Shown here in pieces: positions 24,396-33,074 of a DNA stretch of 64,000 nucleotides. The position numbers and the translations under genes are program-made. The notes under the pieces are model-generated. The model saw nothing but the letters and a program-made list of their open reading frames with translations. It made no database searches and was not told where the DNA came from. The stretch's first letter is position 1; every line of letters begins with the position of its first letter. This DNA comes from PMP191F sp047602185 (lineage in GTDB: Bacteria; Bacteroidota; Bacteroidia; Chitinophagales; Chitinophagaceae): assembly GCA_047602185.1 (NCBI GenBank), contig JASGHY010000001.1:2418001-2482000 (forward strand), read 5' to 3'.

Positions 24396-25676
24396 TTATC
24401 TCATCCTGCTCGTCAACGAATTCACTACGCTTAAACCAATCAACTCATCTGAGCGACCGGTTAATGAACGGTAGTACACCAGGACGATGTAGTTATTTTC
24501 TGTTTCCCAGATATTGCCTTCGGTGGCGCTGAATGAAGCTGTTCTTTTTTTAGCATTCTGATCAATGGTTACATAAGAATAATCATAGTATCCCATTTTC
24601 AGGAACAATGATTTCTCATACGCACCCTTTGATTCATTAAAGCTCATTTTAAAAGTATCGGCCAGGTTATAATCGGTCAGTTTACCAAAAAGAAAAATAT
24701 CCTTGTCTGTATAAGGCTGGTTACCCGGTGGTACATACGTAAAATTAACGGTACCATAGTCGGACTGCCAGTAAGGATTAATGCTTTCCGTTGTTTCGAT
24801 ACTGAACCAGCCATTATTATCACGATAATAATTGTAAGAAAGTCCCACCCTGGATACATCTGGCTTTACAAAGATCTCGGTGGAGTTGGTGGTGTAAATG
24901 GCATGATCTACCCTGTCGCTCTGCAAACGGAAACTGCGCAGGTTGATCCAGCGCCATTCTTTACCTCCGGGAAATACGGCGTCATTTTCCGTGTTAAACT
25001 CCATTACATTTCTTACAAAGAAGGTAGGCTGGATGCCGGTAATGGCATTATCCCAACGCCAGTTCTGCATTAAAACAGTTTTAACCTGCTGAAACTGGTT
25101 ACTTACATTCAGTTGTTCGTTGAGGCTTACTTTAAACTGTACTTTCTGATGTGTACGAAAGAATTCACTGTTAAAAGGCTGTTGAATAGCAGCCGTGATC
25201 ACAGCTTTGTCTTCCAGCACCAGCATACGACGGGTAAATACCGTTTTGGTGGTATCCCCATTCAGAAAAACCTTTAAAATATAGTTGCCGGAGCGCGTAG
25301 GCATACAATTCTGCTCGGGCAGTACTGCCTGGTAATGCGTATAGCGCGTATAAGCAATGGAAGAGATGCGGTAGGTATTGATACGTTGCTGGCCAAATCC
25401 CCTGATAAAATCAAAAGAGCTGAGCATAGAAGGGGTCCAATCAGCATCACACAACTGGAAAGTGTAATAATATACTTTAATATTACCATCCAGGTCATCA
25501 AAATGCAGTTCTACACGGTCACTGCTGTTTAACCTGATCAATGGATACCCAAGCTGGTTGCCATAGGTATGTAACTGTACAGATTTAATGTTTGGAGCAA
25601 ACACAGCTTCCGGTATTTGTTGCGCCCTCAACTGCAGCACTGCCACGGTCAAAAGGCTGAACAGGGCATATTTCAT
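24396..25676 (-). CDS. DUF5103 domain protein
   Basis: 426-residue secreted protein with a signal peptide ending LRAQ. It matches the Bacteroidota DUF5103 family: an N-terminal Ig-like domain (SVQLHTYGNQLGYPLIRLN, VELHFDDLDGNIKVYYYTFQ, then LCDADWTPS) and a second beta domain with EWRWINLRSFRLQSDRV and QPYTDKDIFLFGKLTDYNL. The C-terminal 'ENNYIVLVYYR...D.L.G' is the usual end. The family is widespread and near single-copy in the phylum, but its function is unknown. It is divergent from the permease gene at 25761. Confidence 0.88.
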   Translation of the reverse strand: MKYALFSLLTVAVLQLRAQQIPEAVFAPNIKSVQLHTYGNQLGYPLIRLNSSDRVELHFDDLDGNIKVYYYTFQLCDADWTPSMLSSFDFIRGFGQQRINTYRISSIAYTRYTHYQAVLPEQNCMPTRSGNYILKVFLNGDTTKTVFTRRMLVLEDKAVITAAIQQPFNSEFFRTHQKVQFKVSLNEQLNVSNQFQQVKTVLMQNWRWDNAITGIQPTFFVRNVMEFNTENDAVFPGGKEWRWINLRSFRLQSDRVDHAIYTTNSTEIFVKPDVSRVGLSYNYYRDNNGWFSIETTESINPYWQSDYGTVNFTYVPPGNQPYTDKDIFLFGKLTDYNLADTFKMSFNESKGAYEKSLFLKMGYYDYSYVTIDQNAKKRTASFSATEGNIWETENNYIVLVYYRSLTGRSDELIGLSVVNSLTSRMR

Positions 25677-25730
25677 ACTGTAATGTTAGCATAAAAAAAT
25701 AAAAAACTTTCACAGATTCTACCCAGCGGT

Positions 25731-25738
25731 TATTTTTG
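25731..25738 (+). promoter_or_regulatory. -7 box for the LolE-like permease
   Basis: TATTTTTG, an exact TAnnTTTG match 22 nt before the TTG start at 25761. It supports that non-ATG start. Confidence 0.6.
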
Positions 25739-25760
25739 AGCAATTAAACACCCACCGATC

Positions 25761-26990
25761 TTGAATATTGCAGCATTCATAGCCCGTCGTATTGCACTGA
25801 ACCGGAAGAGATCTTTTTCACGGTTTGTTATTCGCTTATCGGTAGGTGCTACCATTATCAGCGTAGCTGTAATGATCGTAACACTGGCCTTTACCAGCGG
25901 TTTCCAGGAAACGATCAGCAATAAGATCTTCAGTTTCTGGGGACATCTCCGTATCCAGAGCTTTGAATCGGCCCGCGTATCTATTGCTGAGGAAACACCT
26001 ATCCGCAAAAATGATTCGGTTCTCAACCTTCCTAATATTAACCCTGAAATTAAAAATGTACAGGCCTTCGCCACTAAAAATGCCATTCTTAAAACATCTG
26101 AAACAATAGAAGGCGTACTTTTTAAAGGGGTAGAAAAGCAATATGGTTTTAATAATCTCAACAACTTCCTGGTAGAAGGCAGGTGGGTACAATTTACTGA
26201 CAGTGGCTACAGTGATGAGATCAACCTGTCTGTGTACACAGCCAGCCAGCTTAAACTGAAGGTAAATGATAAAGTGCTGATCTATTTTATTCAGCCGGGC
26301 GCTCCTCCACGTCCGCGTAAACTTACAGTAGCGGGTATTTTTAAAACCGGCATTGAGGAATATGATAAACTGATCGCATTGGGTGATCTGAAGCTGATCC
26401 AACGTCTTAATAATTGGGAACCCGACCAGATAGGCGGTTATGAGATCTTTCTGAAAAATTACAAGCGGATGGATGATGTAAGCGAAGCTATCATCCCCTA
26501 TTTACCCATCGGTCTGCAAAGCAGTACCACGGAAGAGATCTATCCCTATATTTTTGACTGGCTGGCCCTTCAGAATAAAACGATCGCCATTGTACTCATC
26601 ATTATGGTGGCCATAGCCATTCTGAACCTGATTACCTGTTTGCTGATCCTGGTACTGGAACGCACACGAATGATCGGTATTTTAAAAGCAATTGGCGCAC
26701 GCAACCATACAGTACAAAGCATTTTTTTATACCAGGGTGCTGTCATTACCATTATGGGATTGATATTCGGGAATGTGATCGGCTTTGCCATTTGCTGGCT
26801 GCAGGATCGTTATGGGTTTATCACCTTACCCGAAGACGCCTATTATATATCCAAAGCGGCCGTAAACATTGTATGGTGGCAAATGGTACTGGTAAACGTG
26901 GGAACCTTCCTTGTTTGTTTCCTCGTATTGCTGATCCCGACTATTATTGTAAAGAGAGTACAGCCGGTGAAAGCGATCAGGTTTAGTTAA
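25761..26990 (+). CDS. FtsX-like ABC transporter permease (LolC/LolE type)
   Basis: 409-residue membrane protein with the four-helix FtsX/LolE topology: TM1 at about 22-45, a large periplasmic MacB-PCD-like domain (about 50-270) and TM2-4 at about 275-300, 322-345 and 370-395. The cytoplasmic loop LERTRMIGILKAIGARNHTV contains the coupling-helix motif that contacts the ATPase. LolC/E release lipoproteins from the inner membrane to LolA; this assignment is by family. No ATPase gene is adjacent, so LolD must be elsewhere. The start is the TTG at 25761 (MNIAAFIARRIAL), which precedes the conserved 'FIA.R.' helix. Confidence 0.88.
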   Translation: MNIAAFIARRIALNRKRSFSRFVIRLSVGATIISVAVMIVTLAFTSGFQETISNKIFSFWGHLRIQSFESARVSIAEETPIRKNDSVLNLPNINPEIKNVQAFATKNAILKTSETIEGVLFKGVEKQYGFNNLNNFLVEGRWVQFTDSGYSDEINLSVYTASQLKLKVNDKVLIYFIQPGAPPRPRKLTVAGIFKTGIEEYDKLIALGDLKLIQRLNNWEPDQIGGYEIFLKNYKRMDDVSEAIIPYLPIGLQSSTTEEIYPYIFDWLALQNKTIAIVLIIMVAIAILNLITCLLILVLERTRMIGILKAIGARNHTVQSIFLYQGAVITIMGLIFGNVIGFAICWLQDRYGFITLPEDAYYISKAAVNIVWWQMVLVNVGTFLVCFLVLLIPTIIVKRVQPVKAIRFS

Positions 26991-26994
26991 TGAT

Positions 26995-27205
26995 GCTCAA
27001 CGCGGAAGCGGGTTATAAGTAGAATACAGGAATTGAGAATGAAGAATGAGAAAGTAAAAGCAGGAAGAAATATCGAATTTAGAAGGAAAGCCAGTTAGCC
27101 GTTGACAAGTTGAGAGGTTGAAAAGTTTACAAGGAACAGCCATTCACTATTGACCATTGACTATTCACTTGCTTCAGCCACTCACGACTGACGATTTCAC
27201 TATTC
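26995..27205. repeat. Heptad-module array 12
   Basis: G-form K/H, GAATACAGG joint, J (GAATTGAGAATGAAGAATG), C, G (GTTGACAAGTTGAGAGG), then C-form B (CATTCACTATTGACCATTG) and A. It closely resembles 52800-53010 in the same orientation. Lies between convergent genes. Confidence 0.82.
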
Positions 27206-27210
27206 ACTTC

Positions 27211-27927
27211 TTATTTCACCAGGTGCGATAAAATGATCCCTGTTGCTACAGCGGCATTCAGTGATTCAGCTTCCCCCTTTCTCGGAATGGTAATGCGATG
27301 CGTGGCTTTTGATAATACAGCCTCACTAATGCCCTTTGATTCGTTCCCGATTACAATAACACCTTCGGAAACCGGCTCCAATTGAGCCAAAGGAGTGCCA
27401 TTTAAGGCAGCAGCATATACTTTAACAGAAGGATTCTTCTGAAACCAGGTGGGCAGGTCTTCATATATTACCTGCACCCGGCTAATGCTACCCATCGTAG
27501 ACTGGACAACTTTGGGACTAAACACATCTGCACAATCTTTACCGGCAATGATCGTTTGAATACCAAACCAGTCGGCACAGCGGATGATGGTGCCCATATT
27601 ACCGGGGTCCTGGATGGTATCCAATGCCAGCGATAACGGGGATATTTTTCCCGATAGAACCGGCTTTTTAAAAATACCCACTACCTGGTTAGGTGTTTGG
27701 AGAAATGATAAGCGTTCCAGTTCTTTTTCGTCAACCACCGTTACAGGCACAGCGGGGTATTGTTTGCTCCATGCTTCTACAGCAAATAGCTGCTGAACCT
27801 GTATGTTGGAAGCATCTAACAGTTCGTTAATTATCTTGGGACCTTCCGCTACAAACACACCATCTTCATCACGCTGACGTTTCTGGCTTAAACTTTGAAT
27901 ATATTTTACCTGCGATTTCACTAACAT
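27211..27927 (-). CDS. TrmH/SpoU-family RNA 2'-O-methyltransferase
   Basis: SAM-dependent ribose methyltransferase of the SPOUT class, 238 residues. The N-terminal substrate-binding domain (QVKYIQSLSQKRQRDEDG, FVAEGPKIINELL) is followed by the knotted catalytic domain: motif 1 DPGNMGTIIRCADWFG (Asn and Arg catalytic), motif 2 VIVIGNESKGIS and motif 3 ITIPRKGEAESLNAAVATGI. It could be an rRNA (RlmB-like) or tRNA enzyme. I prefer the ATG at 27925-27927, giving MLVKSQVKYIQ; the frame is open to an ATG at 27943-27945 that abuts the tamL start. Confidence 0.92.
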   Translation of the reverse strand: MLVKSQVKYIQSLSQKRQRDEDGVFVAEGPKIINELLDASNIQVQQLFAVEAWSKQYPAVPVTVVDEKELERLSFLQTPNQVVGIFKKPVLSGKISPLSLALDTIQDPGNMGTIIRCADWFGIQTIIAGKDCADVFSPKVVQSTMGSISRVQVIYEDLPTWFQKNPSVKVYAAALNGTPLAQLEPVSEGVIVIGNESKGISEAVLSKATHRITIPRKGEAESLNAAVATGIILSHLVK

Positions 27928-27945
27928 TGCACTTCGTTTTAACAT

Positions 27946-30288
27946 ATGCTACCCCGGCAAGTTACTTTTTTTACTTTTTTCAGATATACCTGTTATTGCC
28001 TTTTGGGCTGTATGCTGGTAATTTCCTGTACCAACCCAAGAAAGTTCCAGGCAGGGAAGCCTTTTGTATACAAGACAAATATCAATGTAAACGGCGTATC
28101 AGGCGCAGAAAAAAAACGACTTACTGAAAGATTACAAAATCAGCTTGACGATAGCCTGAAAACCCGCATTGTTTCCTACGCAGGTGTGTACCGCACTTTG
28201 TACAAGCCACCGGCCTTCGATACATTCAACATCAGCCGTTCACGCACATTTATGCGTGCACTGCTGAACGCACAAGGGTACTTTTACCCGGTTATTACAG
28301 ACACTTTCAGGATCGACACCGTTGGTAAGCAACAACGGGTCACGGTCCATTTTCACATACAACCCGGCAAAGTTTTTCGCCTGGATTCCATTGGCTATGC
28401 GCTCGCATCTCCCAACCTGCAGCAGTTGGCTATGGAAAACAGGAGTAAATCGACACTGAAAAAAAGTGACCCTTATACCCTGGAAACGATCTCGGCAGAG
28501 CTTGACCGCCTGCTGATCATTTTCCGCGATAATGGTTATTATAAGCTCAGTAAGGAAGATCTCTACTGCGAACCGGATACGGTGGTAGCGGCCCTGATCG
28601 ATCCTACACTGGACCCTTTTGAGCAGATCCGCCTGCTGGATTCATTAAGGAAGAAAAGAGAGAACCCCACCATCAATATCACTTTCAAGCAAAGAAAAGT
28701 AAAGGATAGTACGCACCTGATGCAGTTCTATATGGGCCGCATACGTGTATATCCCGATCTTTTTATGGTGGAGGACTCCACCGAGAACGAACGGGACACC
28801 ACCGTTCTGGGCGGTTACCAGTTCATTTACAATTCCGATAAGTTCAAGTTACCCTTCCTTGCCAAACGTGTAGCCCTGAAACAGGGGGATCTGTACCGGC
28901 AAAGCAATTACTTTAAAACGATCAATACATTCAACCAGTTAGGGCCCTGGCAAAACGTGGACCTGCGTCTTGCCGAGCATTACGACAGTGTCCCTACCCT
29001 AAATGCAGCACTCAGACTTTATCCGGCGAAGAAAATATATACTACACTAGACCTTGAGGCCAGCCGCAACACAACAGATATCATTACCACCGGCCAGCTA
29101 TTTGGCGTTGGTGTAAACGCGCGTATCCTCAACAGGAATGCCTACCGGGAAGCAATTCAGACCAGTACCAACGGACGTTTTGGTATTGAGCTGGGTACTA
29201 ACATTATCCAGACATTGCAGGGAAGCCTTGCGCATAATATCTCATTTCCGCGTTTTATTGCCCCCAAGCCAATATTACGTTTATTCAAGGTTGATGAATC
29301 GTCATTAACAGCTCCCCGTACTTTTCTGAATATTAACGCTTCCTATACCAACAGGCGCGATTTCTTTAAAGTACGCTCTTTCAATGCTGCATACGGATAC
29401 GAGTGGAGCACCAAACGCAGGATCACCTGGCAATACATTCCCTTTAATTTTGAATTTACCAACGTTATTAAAACCGATAGCTTACGCAGGTTAGAGGAAC
29501 GTATCCCTTCTTACAAATTTGCTTTTAACGACGGTTTAATTATCAGCCAGGTGGTGAGCCTCAGCACAGGTCGTGAGCATGGTAACAGGCTAAGTTTGTT
29601 CCGTACAAGACTGGAAGAAAGTGGCGCCATTTTCGGCCTGATCAAGAAACTGGAACTGGGCGATCTGCGCCGTTTCATTAAACTGGACGGCGAGTACAAG
29701 TATTACATCAACGAGAAACGTTCACAATGGGCTTTCCGCGCTTATGCTGGTTATGGTTTTGTATATGGTAAAACAGATACAGGTAGCGGCAAAATTGTTC
29801 GTGAGAATACCCTCCCCTTCTTTAAAGCATTCTATGCCGGCGGACCTTACAGTATGCGTGCATGGCAGATCCGTAAGCTCGGCCCGGGTTCCGATAGCCT
29901 ATACGATCCTAAAGACAGTACAAGCATCGACCGCTTTGGTAACATGCAGCTTGAGTTCAATACAGAGTTCAGGTTTAACATCACTACCATTGCAGGCATT
30001 AAGGTAAACAGCGCACTGTTTGTTGATATTGGCAATATATGGGGAAAGGAGTTTGATACGAATGGGAAACAGATCGACGATGCCTCTTTTAAACTGGGCA
30101 GACTTTATAAAGACTTAGCTGTGGGAGCCGGTACCAGCTTACGATTCGACTTTGAATTCTTTATGATCAGGCTCGACTGGGCTTACCAGCTAAAGAACCC
30201 CCGCTATTCCTATCTCAATGGTGGCTGGTTTCATGATCTCCGTTTGTTTGACGGGCAGTTCCAGTTGGGGATAGGAGCGCCGTTTTAG
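27946..30288 (+). CDS. tamL: BamA/TamA-family outer-membrane lipoprotein TamL
   Basis: 780-residue Omp85-superfamily protein with a lipoprotein signal: hydrophobic residues 8-27 ending CMLVISC, so Cys28 is lipidated. That combination defines TamL, the Bacteroidota form of TamA. POTRA-like domains cover about 60-400 (VTVHFHIQPGKVFRLDSIGY, LAKRVALKQGDLYRQSNY), and the C-terminal half is a barrel with a YAGGPYSMRAWQIRKLGPG segment corresponding to the Omp85 'RG(F/Y)' loop, ending FQLGIGAPF. It acts in outer-membrane protein assembly, probably with a TamB homologue located elsewhere. Its upstream region lies within trmH. Confidence 0.92.
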   Translation: MLPRQVTFFTFFRYTCYCLLGCMLVISCTNPRKFQAGKPFVYKTNINVNGVSGAEKKRLTERLQNQLDDSLKTRIVSYAGVYRTLYKPPAFDTFNISRSRTFMRALLNAQGYFYPVITDTFRIDTVGKQQRVTVHFHIQPGKVFRLDSIGYALASPNLQQLAMENRSKSTLKKSDPYTLETISAELDRLLIIFRDNGYYKLSKEDLYCEPDTVVAALIDPTLDPFEQIRLLDSLRKKRENPTINITFKQRKVKDSTHLMQFYMGRIRVYPDLFMVEDSTENERDTTVLGGYQFIYNSDKFKLPFLAKRVALKQGDLYRQSNYFKTINTFNQLGPWQNVDLRLAEHYDSVPTLNAALRLYPAKKIYTTLDLEASRNTTDIITTGQLFGVGVNARILNRNAYREAIQTSTNGRFGIELGTNIIQTLQGSLAHNISFPRFIAPKPILRLFKVDESSLTAPRTFLNINASYTNRRDFFKVRSFNAAYGYEWSTKRRITWQYIPFNFEFTNVIKTDSLRRLEERIPSYKFAFNDGLIISQVVSLSTGREHGNRLSLFRTRLEESGAIFGLIKKLELGDLRRFIKLDGEYKYYINEKRSQWAFRAYAGYGFVYGKTDTGSGKIVRENTLPFFKAFYAGGPYSMRAWQIRKLGPGSDSLYDPKDSTSIDRFGNMQLEFNTEFRFNITTIAGIKVNSALFVDIGNIWGKEFDTNGKQIDDASFKLGRLYKDLAVGAGTSLRFDFEFFMIRLDWAYQLKNPRYSYLNGGWFHDLRLFDGQFQLGIGAPF

Positions 30289-30540
30289 TGAATAGTGAAT
30301 GGTCAATGCACGCTGATATTGTCAATTTCTGGATTTCTATATTTCTGATTTCGCGCAAAGACGACAAAGATTCGCAAAGGCGCTAAGCTAGTTTCAGCCT
30401 CCCCAACGCCTCCAACAGAGATGCTTAGTTACCTTCGAAGTATTTTGCAGCAGTTTTTCAACCTAAATCCTAAATCTTAAAATTTTCAAATTGCCCATTT
30501 GCACATTCGCATATTCGCATATTGATACATTTGCAAATTA
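30289..30540. repeat. Heptad-module array 13
   Basis: Starts at the tamL stop with G-form B (TGAATAGTGAATGGTCAATG). Then a clear M block of period 9 (CGCGCAAAGACGACAAAG), a non-modular middle, a C-form H/J-like run (CCTAAATCCTAAATCTTAAA) and C-form I of period 8 (GCACATTCGCATATTCGC) to the truB stop. Confidence 0.75.
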
Positions 30541-31230
30541 TCATTTGCTCCGCACTTCCTTAATCCAGGACTCCGCCTCTTCTATGGTCATTGATTTGTC
30601 CAGTGTAAACTCCCCGATACGCGTACGGCAAAGACGGCTCAGATAAGCGCCGCAACCCAATGCTTTGCCATAATCATTTGCCAGGCTCCTGATGTAAGTT
30701 CCGGTAGAACAAACAACCCTGAAATACACCACAGGCATTTCAATAGCAGTTATTTCAAATTCTTTGATGGTGATCTTACGAGGTTCCAGTTCCACATGCT
30801 CTCCCCTTCTCGCTAACTCATACACACGCTTTCCATCTTTCTTAATGGCAGAGTGAATGGGTGGCACCTGCAATATTTCTCCTGTAAATGGCCCGGTGGC
30901 TGCGTGCAGTTGTTCTGGTGTAATATTGGTATAATCTCCCTGGGTAATGGGTTCACTCTCCAGGTCGTAGGTAGGAGTAATGGAGCCTAATGTAAATGAG
31001 CCGGTGTATTCTTTCTCCTTCGCCATGTAATCGTTGATCCGCTTGGTAAATTTACCGGTGCAAAGGATCAGCAAACCGGTAGCCAGGGGGTCTAGCGTAC
31101 CTGCATGACCTACTTTTTTTATCTTGATCAACGACCTGATCTTTCTCACCACGTCAAAAGAAGTCCATTCCAATGGCTTGTTGATCAGCAAAACCTGTCC
31201 GTCCTCAAAAATGTTAGTTGTATTTTCCAC
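30541..31230 (-). CDS. truB: tRNA pseudouridine(55) synthase
   Basis: Converts U55 of tRNAs to pseudouridine. The 229-residue protein has the catalytic aspartate Asp47 in GHAGTLDPLATGLL and the usual TruB blocks LLINKPLEWTSFDVV, YDLESEPI, PPIHSAIKKDGKRVYELAR and CSTGTYIRSLANDYG. I place the start at the GTG 31228-31230, preceded by TATCTTCG at 31235-31242 on the minus strand. The frame stays open for 98 more codons upstream, but those bases belong to the heptad array and encode only repeat-derived sequence. A caller using the distal ATG (31524) would give a false N-terminus. Confidence 0.93.
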   Translation of the reverse strand: MENTTNIFEDGQVLLINKPLEWTSFDVVRKIRSLIKIKKVGHAGTLDPLATGLLILCTGKFTKRINDYMAKEKEYTGSFTLGSITPTYDLESEPITQGDYTNITPEQLHAATGPFTGEILQVPPIHSAIKKDGKRVYELARRGEHVELEPRKITIKEFEITAIEMPVVYFRVVCSTGTYIRSLANDYGKALGCGAYLSRLCRTRIGEFTLDKSMTIEEAESWIKEVRSK

Positions 31231-31264
31231 GCCGCGAAGATAATGAAAACAGGTTGCCGGCCGC

Positions 31265-31650
31265 AGGTCACAGGTTTCGGGTTCTGAAATCGTGAGACGT
31301 GAGTGGCTGATTCGTGAAATGTGAGAGGAATCGTGAATCGGCAGACGGCAATCGTGAGACTGTTCCGGGTTTCGGGTTTGAGGTTTCGGGTTGAAGAATC
31401 GTGAGACGTGAGTCGTCAGTCGTGAGTGGTCGCTGCTGTATTTGCTCGCCGCTCGTAGTCCACAGCTTGTATTTGCGTTAAGCGTTCGGCGTTGAGCTTT
31501 CAGCTTTCCCTTCGATATTTTCACCTTCCGTACTTCCTTGTTAACTTATCAACCTTTCAACTTGTCAACTGTATTTCCTTGAGCCTTGTTTCTTAAACCT
31601 TGTGCCTTAACTTAAAACCTACAAGCTGTATTCCATTTGCACATTAGCAA
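31265..31650. repeat. Heptad-module array 14
   Basis: G-form A, L, A (CGTGAGACTGTTCCGGGTTT), a CTGTATTTGC joint, then C-form E, K (AAGCGTTCGGCGTTGAGC), C fragment, G, F, H and I, ending 1-2 nt before the DUF58 stop codon. It contains nearly every family. One frame on the minus strand is open through much of it. Confidence 0.85.
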
Positions 31651-31651
31651 A

Positions 31652-32998
31652 TTAGATTGCCTGCCTTGCCTTCAATTCCAGGTATTTATTTACCGTATCA
31701 ATGGTGAGATTTTCGGGAGCTGAGAGGATGGTTAAAATGCCATGCTGCTGTAGCTCTTTTACGATCAGTCTTTTTTCGTACACAAACTTTTCGGCAATGG
31801 TTTTGGTGTACAATGATTCAATGTCACTAGCCGACTGATCAGTAAGCTGGTGCAGTTCTGTATTTTCAAAAAATACTACCAACACCAGGTGATTGCGGGC
31901 GATACTGCGGATATATGGTAATTGTCTTTGTAAGCCGGATAGTGATTCAAAATTGGTGAACAGTACAATGAGGCTTCTCTGCGTAATGCGTGTGCGCACC
32001 AACGCATATAATTTCTCAAAATCGCTTTCGAGGAACTTGGTCTGCTGGTTGTACAGGGTTTCAAGAATATTGCCCATTTGCGAAGCCTTGCGGTCTGCCG
32101 GCAATACCTGTCCTATTTGTTCAGAAAAAGTGATCAGGCCTGCCCTGTCCTGTCTTATCAATGCTACGCGCGATAAGATCAGGGAGGCATTAATGGCATA
32201 ATCCAGTAAGGTCATGCCTTCAAAAGGCATTTTCATTACACGCCCTTTGTCAATAATGCAGTACACCTGCTGACTACGTTCATCCGTGTAATTATTCACC
32301 ATCAGCTGACCGCCTTTGCGGGCAGTAGCCTTCCAGTTAATACTGCGGATATCATCGCCGCTTACATATTCCTTGATCTGTTCAAACTCAAGGCTATGAC
32401 CTATTTTCCGGATCTTACGGCTGCCGGCTTCAGATAAATTATTGCTGTAGGCCAGCAGTTCAAACTGGCGTAATGCAAGGTAAGAAGGCAGTACCCTTAC
32501 TGTCTGCGGTGTTTCAACCTTATAGCGTCTTACCAGCAGGTTCAAAGGGCTTCTTACAAATACATTGATGTCGTTAAACTCATACTCACCTCTTTCAACA
32601 GGCCGTAAAGAGTATTCCAGTACCTGTTCGTCACCTGCAGGCATGGAAGTATGCAACATAAAGTTGCGTTGCTGGAACTGTACCGGTATTTCGTCTACAA
32701 TGCGTACATCAATACGGAACGAATAGCCATTGCGTAATGACAGCTGTACTTTGTTATTGTCCCCGTTACTGAACCTGTCAGACATCGTGCGCGCTATTTC
32801 TATACTGTTTTTGCGTGCAAAAAGCACGATGTAATCCAGCAATACAAGCGCCACAAAGAACAACAGTACCAGCAACATCAGCTTGTACAGCCATTCCGAG
32901 CTATACGACACCACGAAGCCAGCAATGATCAGTGCAAACAGCGTATAAAAACGACGTCCGAAAAATAAAGGTTGTATGTAGCGACGGTAGAACGACAT
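31652..32998 (-). CDS. DUF58 domain protein
   Basis: 448-residue protein with two N-terminal membrane helices (about 15-60), a beta region, and the DUF58 domain: GDDIRSINWKATARKGGQLM at about 215-235 is the diagnostic stretch, followed by a von Willebrand A-like fold starting VYCIIDKGR. It is the last gene of the SpoIIM-DUF4129-DUF4350-MoxR-DUF58 cluster. MoxR ATPase plus DUF58/VWA pairs are thought to act as chaperone systems that insert or activate a partner at the membrane; the target here is unknown. A 76-nt gap containing a B module separates it from moxR. Confidence 0.92.
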   Translation of the reverse strand: MSFYRRYIQPLFFGRRFYTLFALIIAGFVVSYSSEWLYKLMLLVLLFFVALVLLDYIVLFARKNSIEIARTMSDRFSNGDNNKVQLSLRNGYSFRIDVRIVDEIPVQFQQRNFMLHTSMPAGDEQVLEYSLRPVERGEYEFNDINVFVRSPLNLLVRRYKVETPQTVRVLPSYLALRQFELLAYSNNLSEAGSRKIRKIGHSLEFEQIKEYVSGDDIRSINWKATARKGGQLMVNNYTDERSQQVYCIIDKGRVMKMPFEGMTLLDYAINASLILSRVALIRQDRAGLITFSEQIGQVLPADRKASQMGNILETLYNQQTKFLESDFEKLYALVRTRITQRSLIVLFTNFESLSGLQRQLPYIRSIARNHLVLVVFFENTELHQLTDQSASDIESLYTKTIAEKFVYEKRLIVKELQQHGILTILSAPENLTIDTVNKYLELKARQAI

Positions 32999-32999
32999 A

Positions 33000-33034
33000 G
33001 TGAATTGTCAATGGTGAATAGTCAATACTTATAA
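33000..33034. repeat. B-family module inside the MoxR operon
   Basis: TAGTGAATTGTCAATGG and TGAATAGTCAATAC, G-form B words, lie between moxR and the DUF58 gene. This is the only module within an otherwise tightly packed operon. Confidence 0.6.
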
Positions 33035-33074
33035 CTCACAGGCATCCCTGGCTATTCAGCGTTTCATTTTCAAA

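Noticed and set aside
30541..31524. A long truB reading frame of 327 codons
   Set aside because: The first 98 codons lie in heptad-array sequence and the TruB family begins at the GTG 31228-31230.
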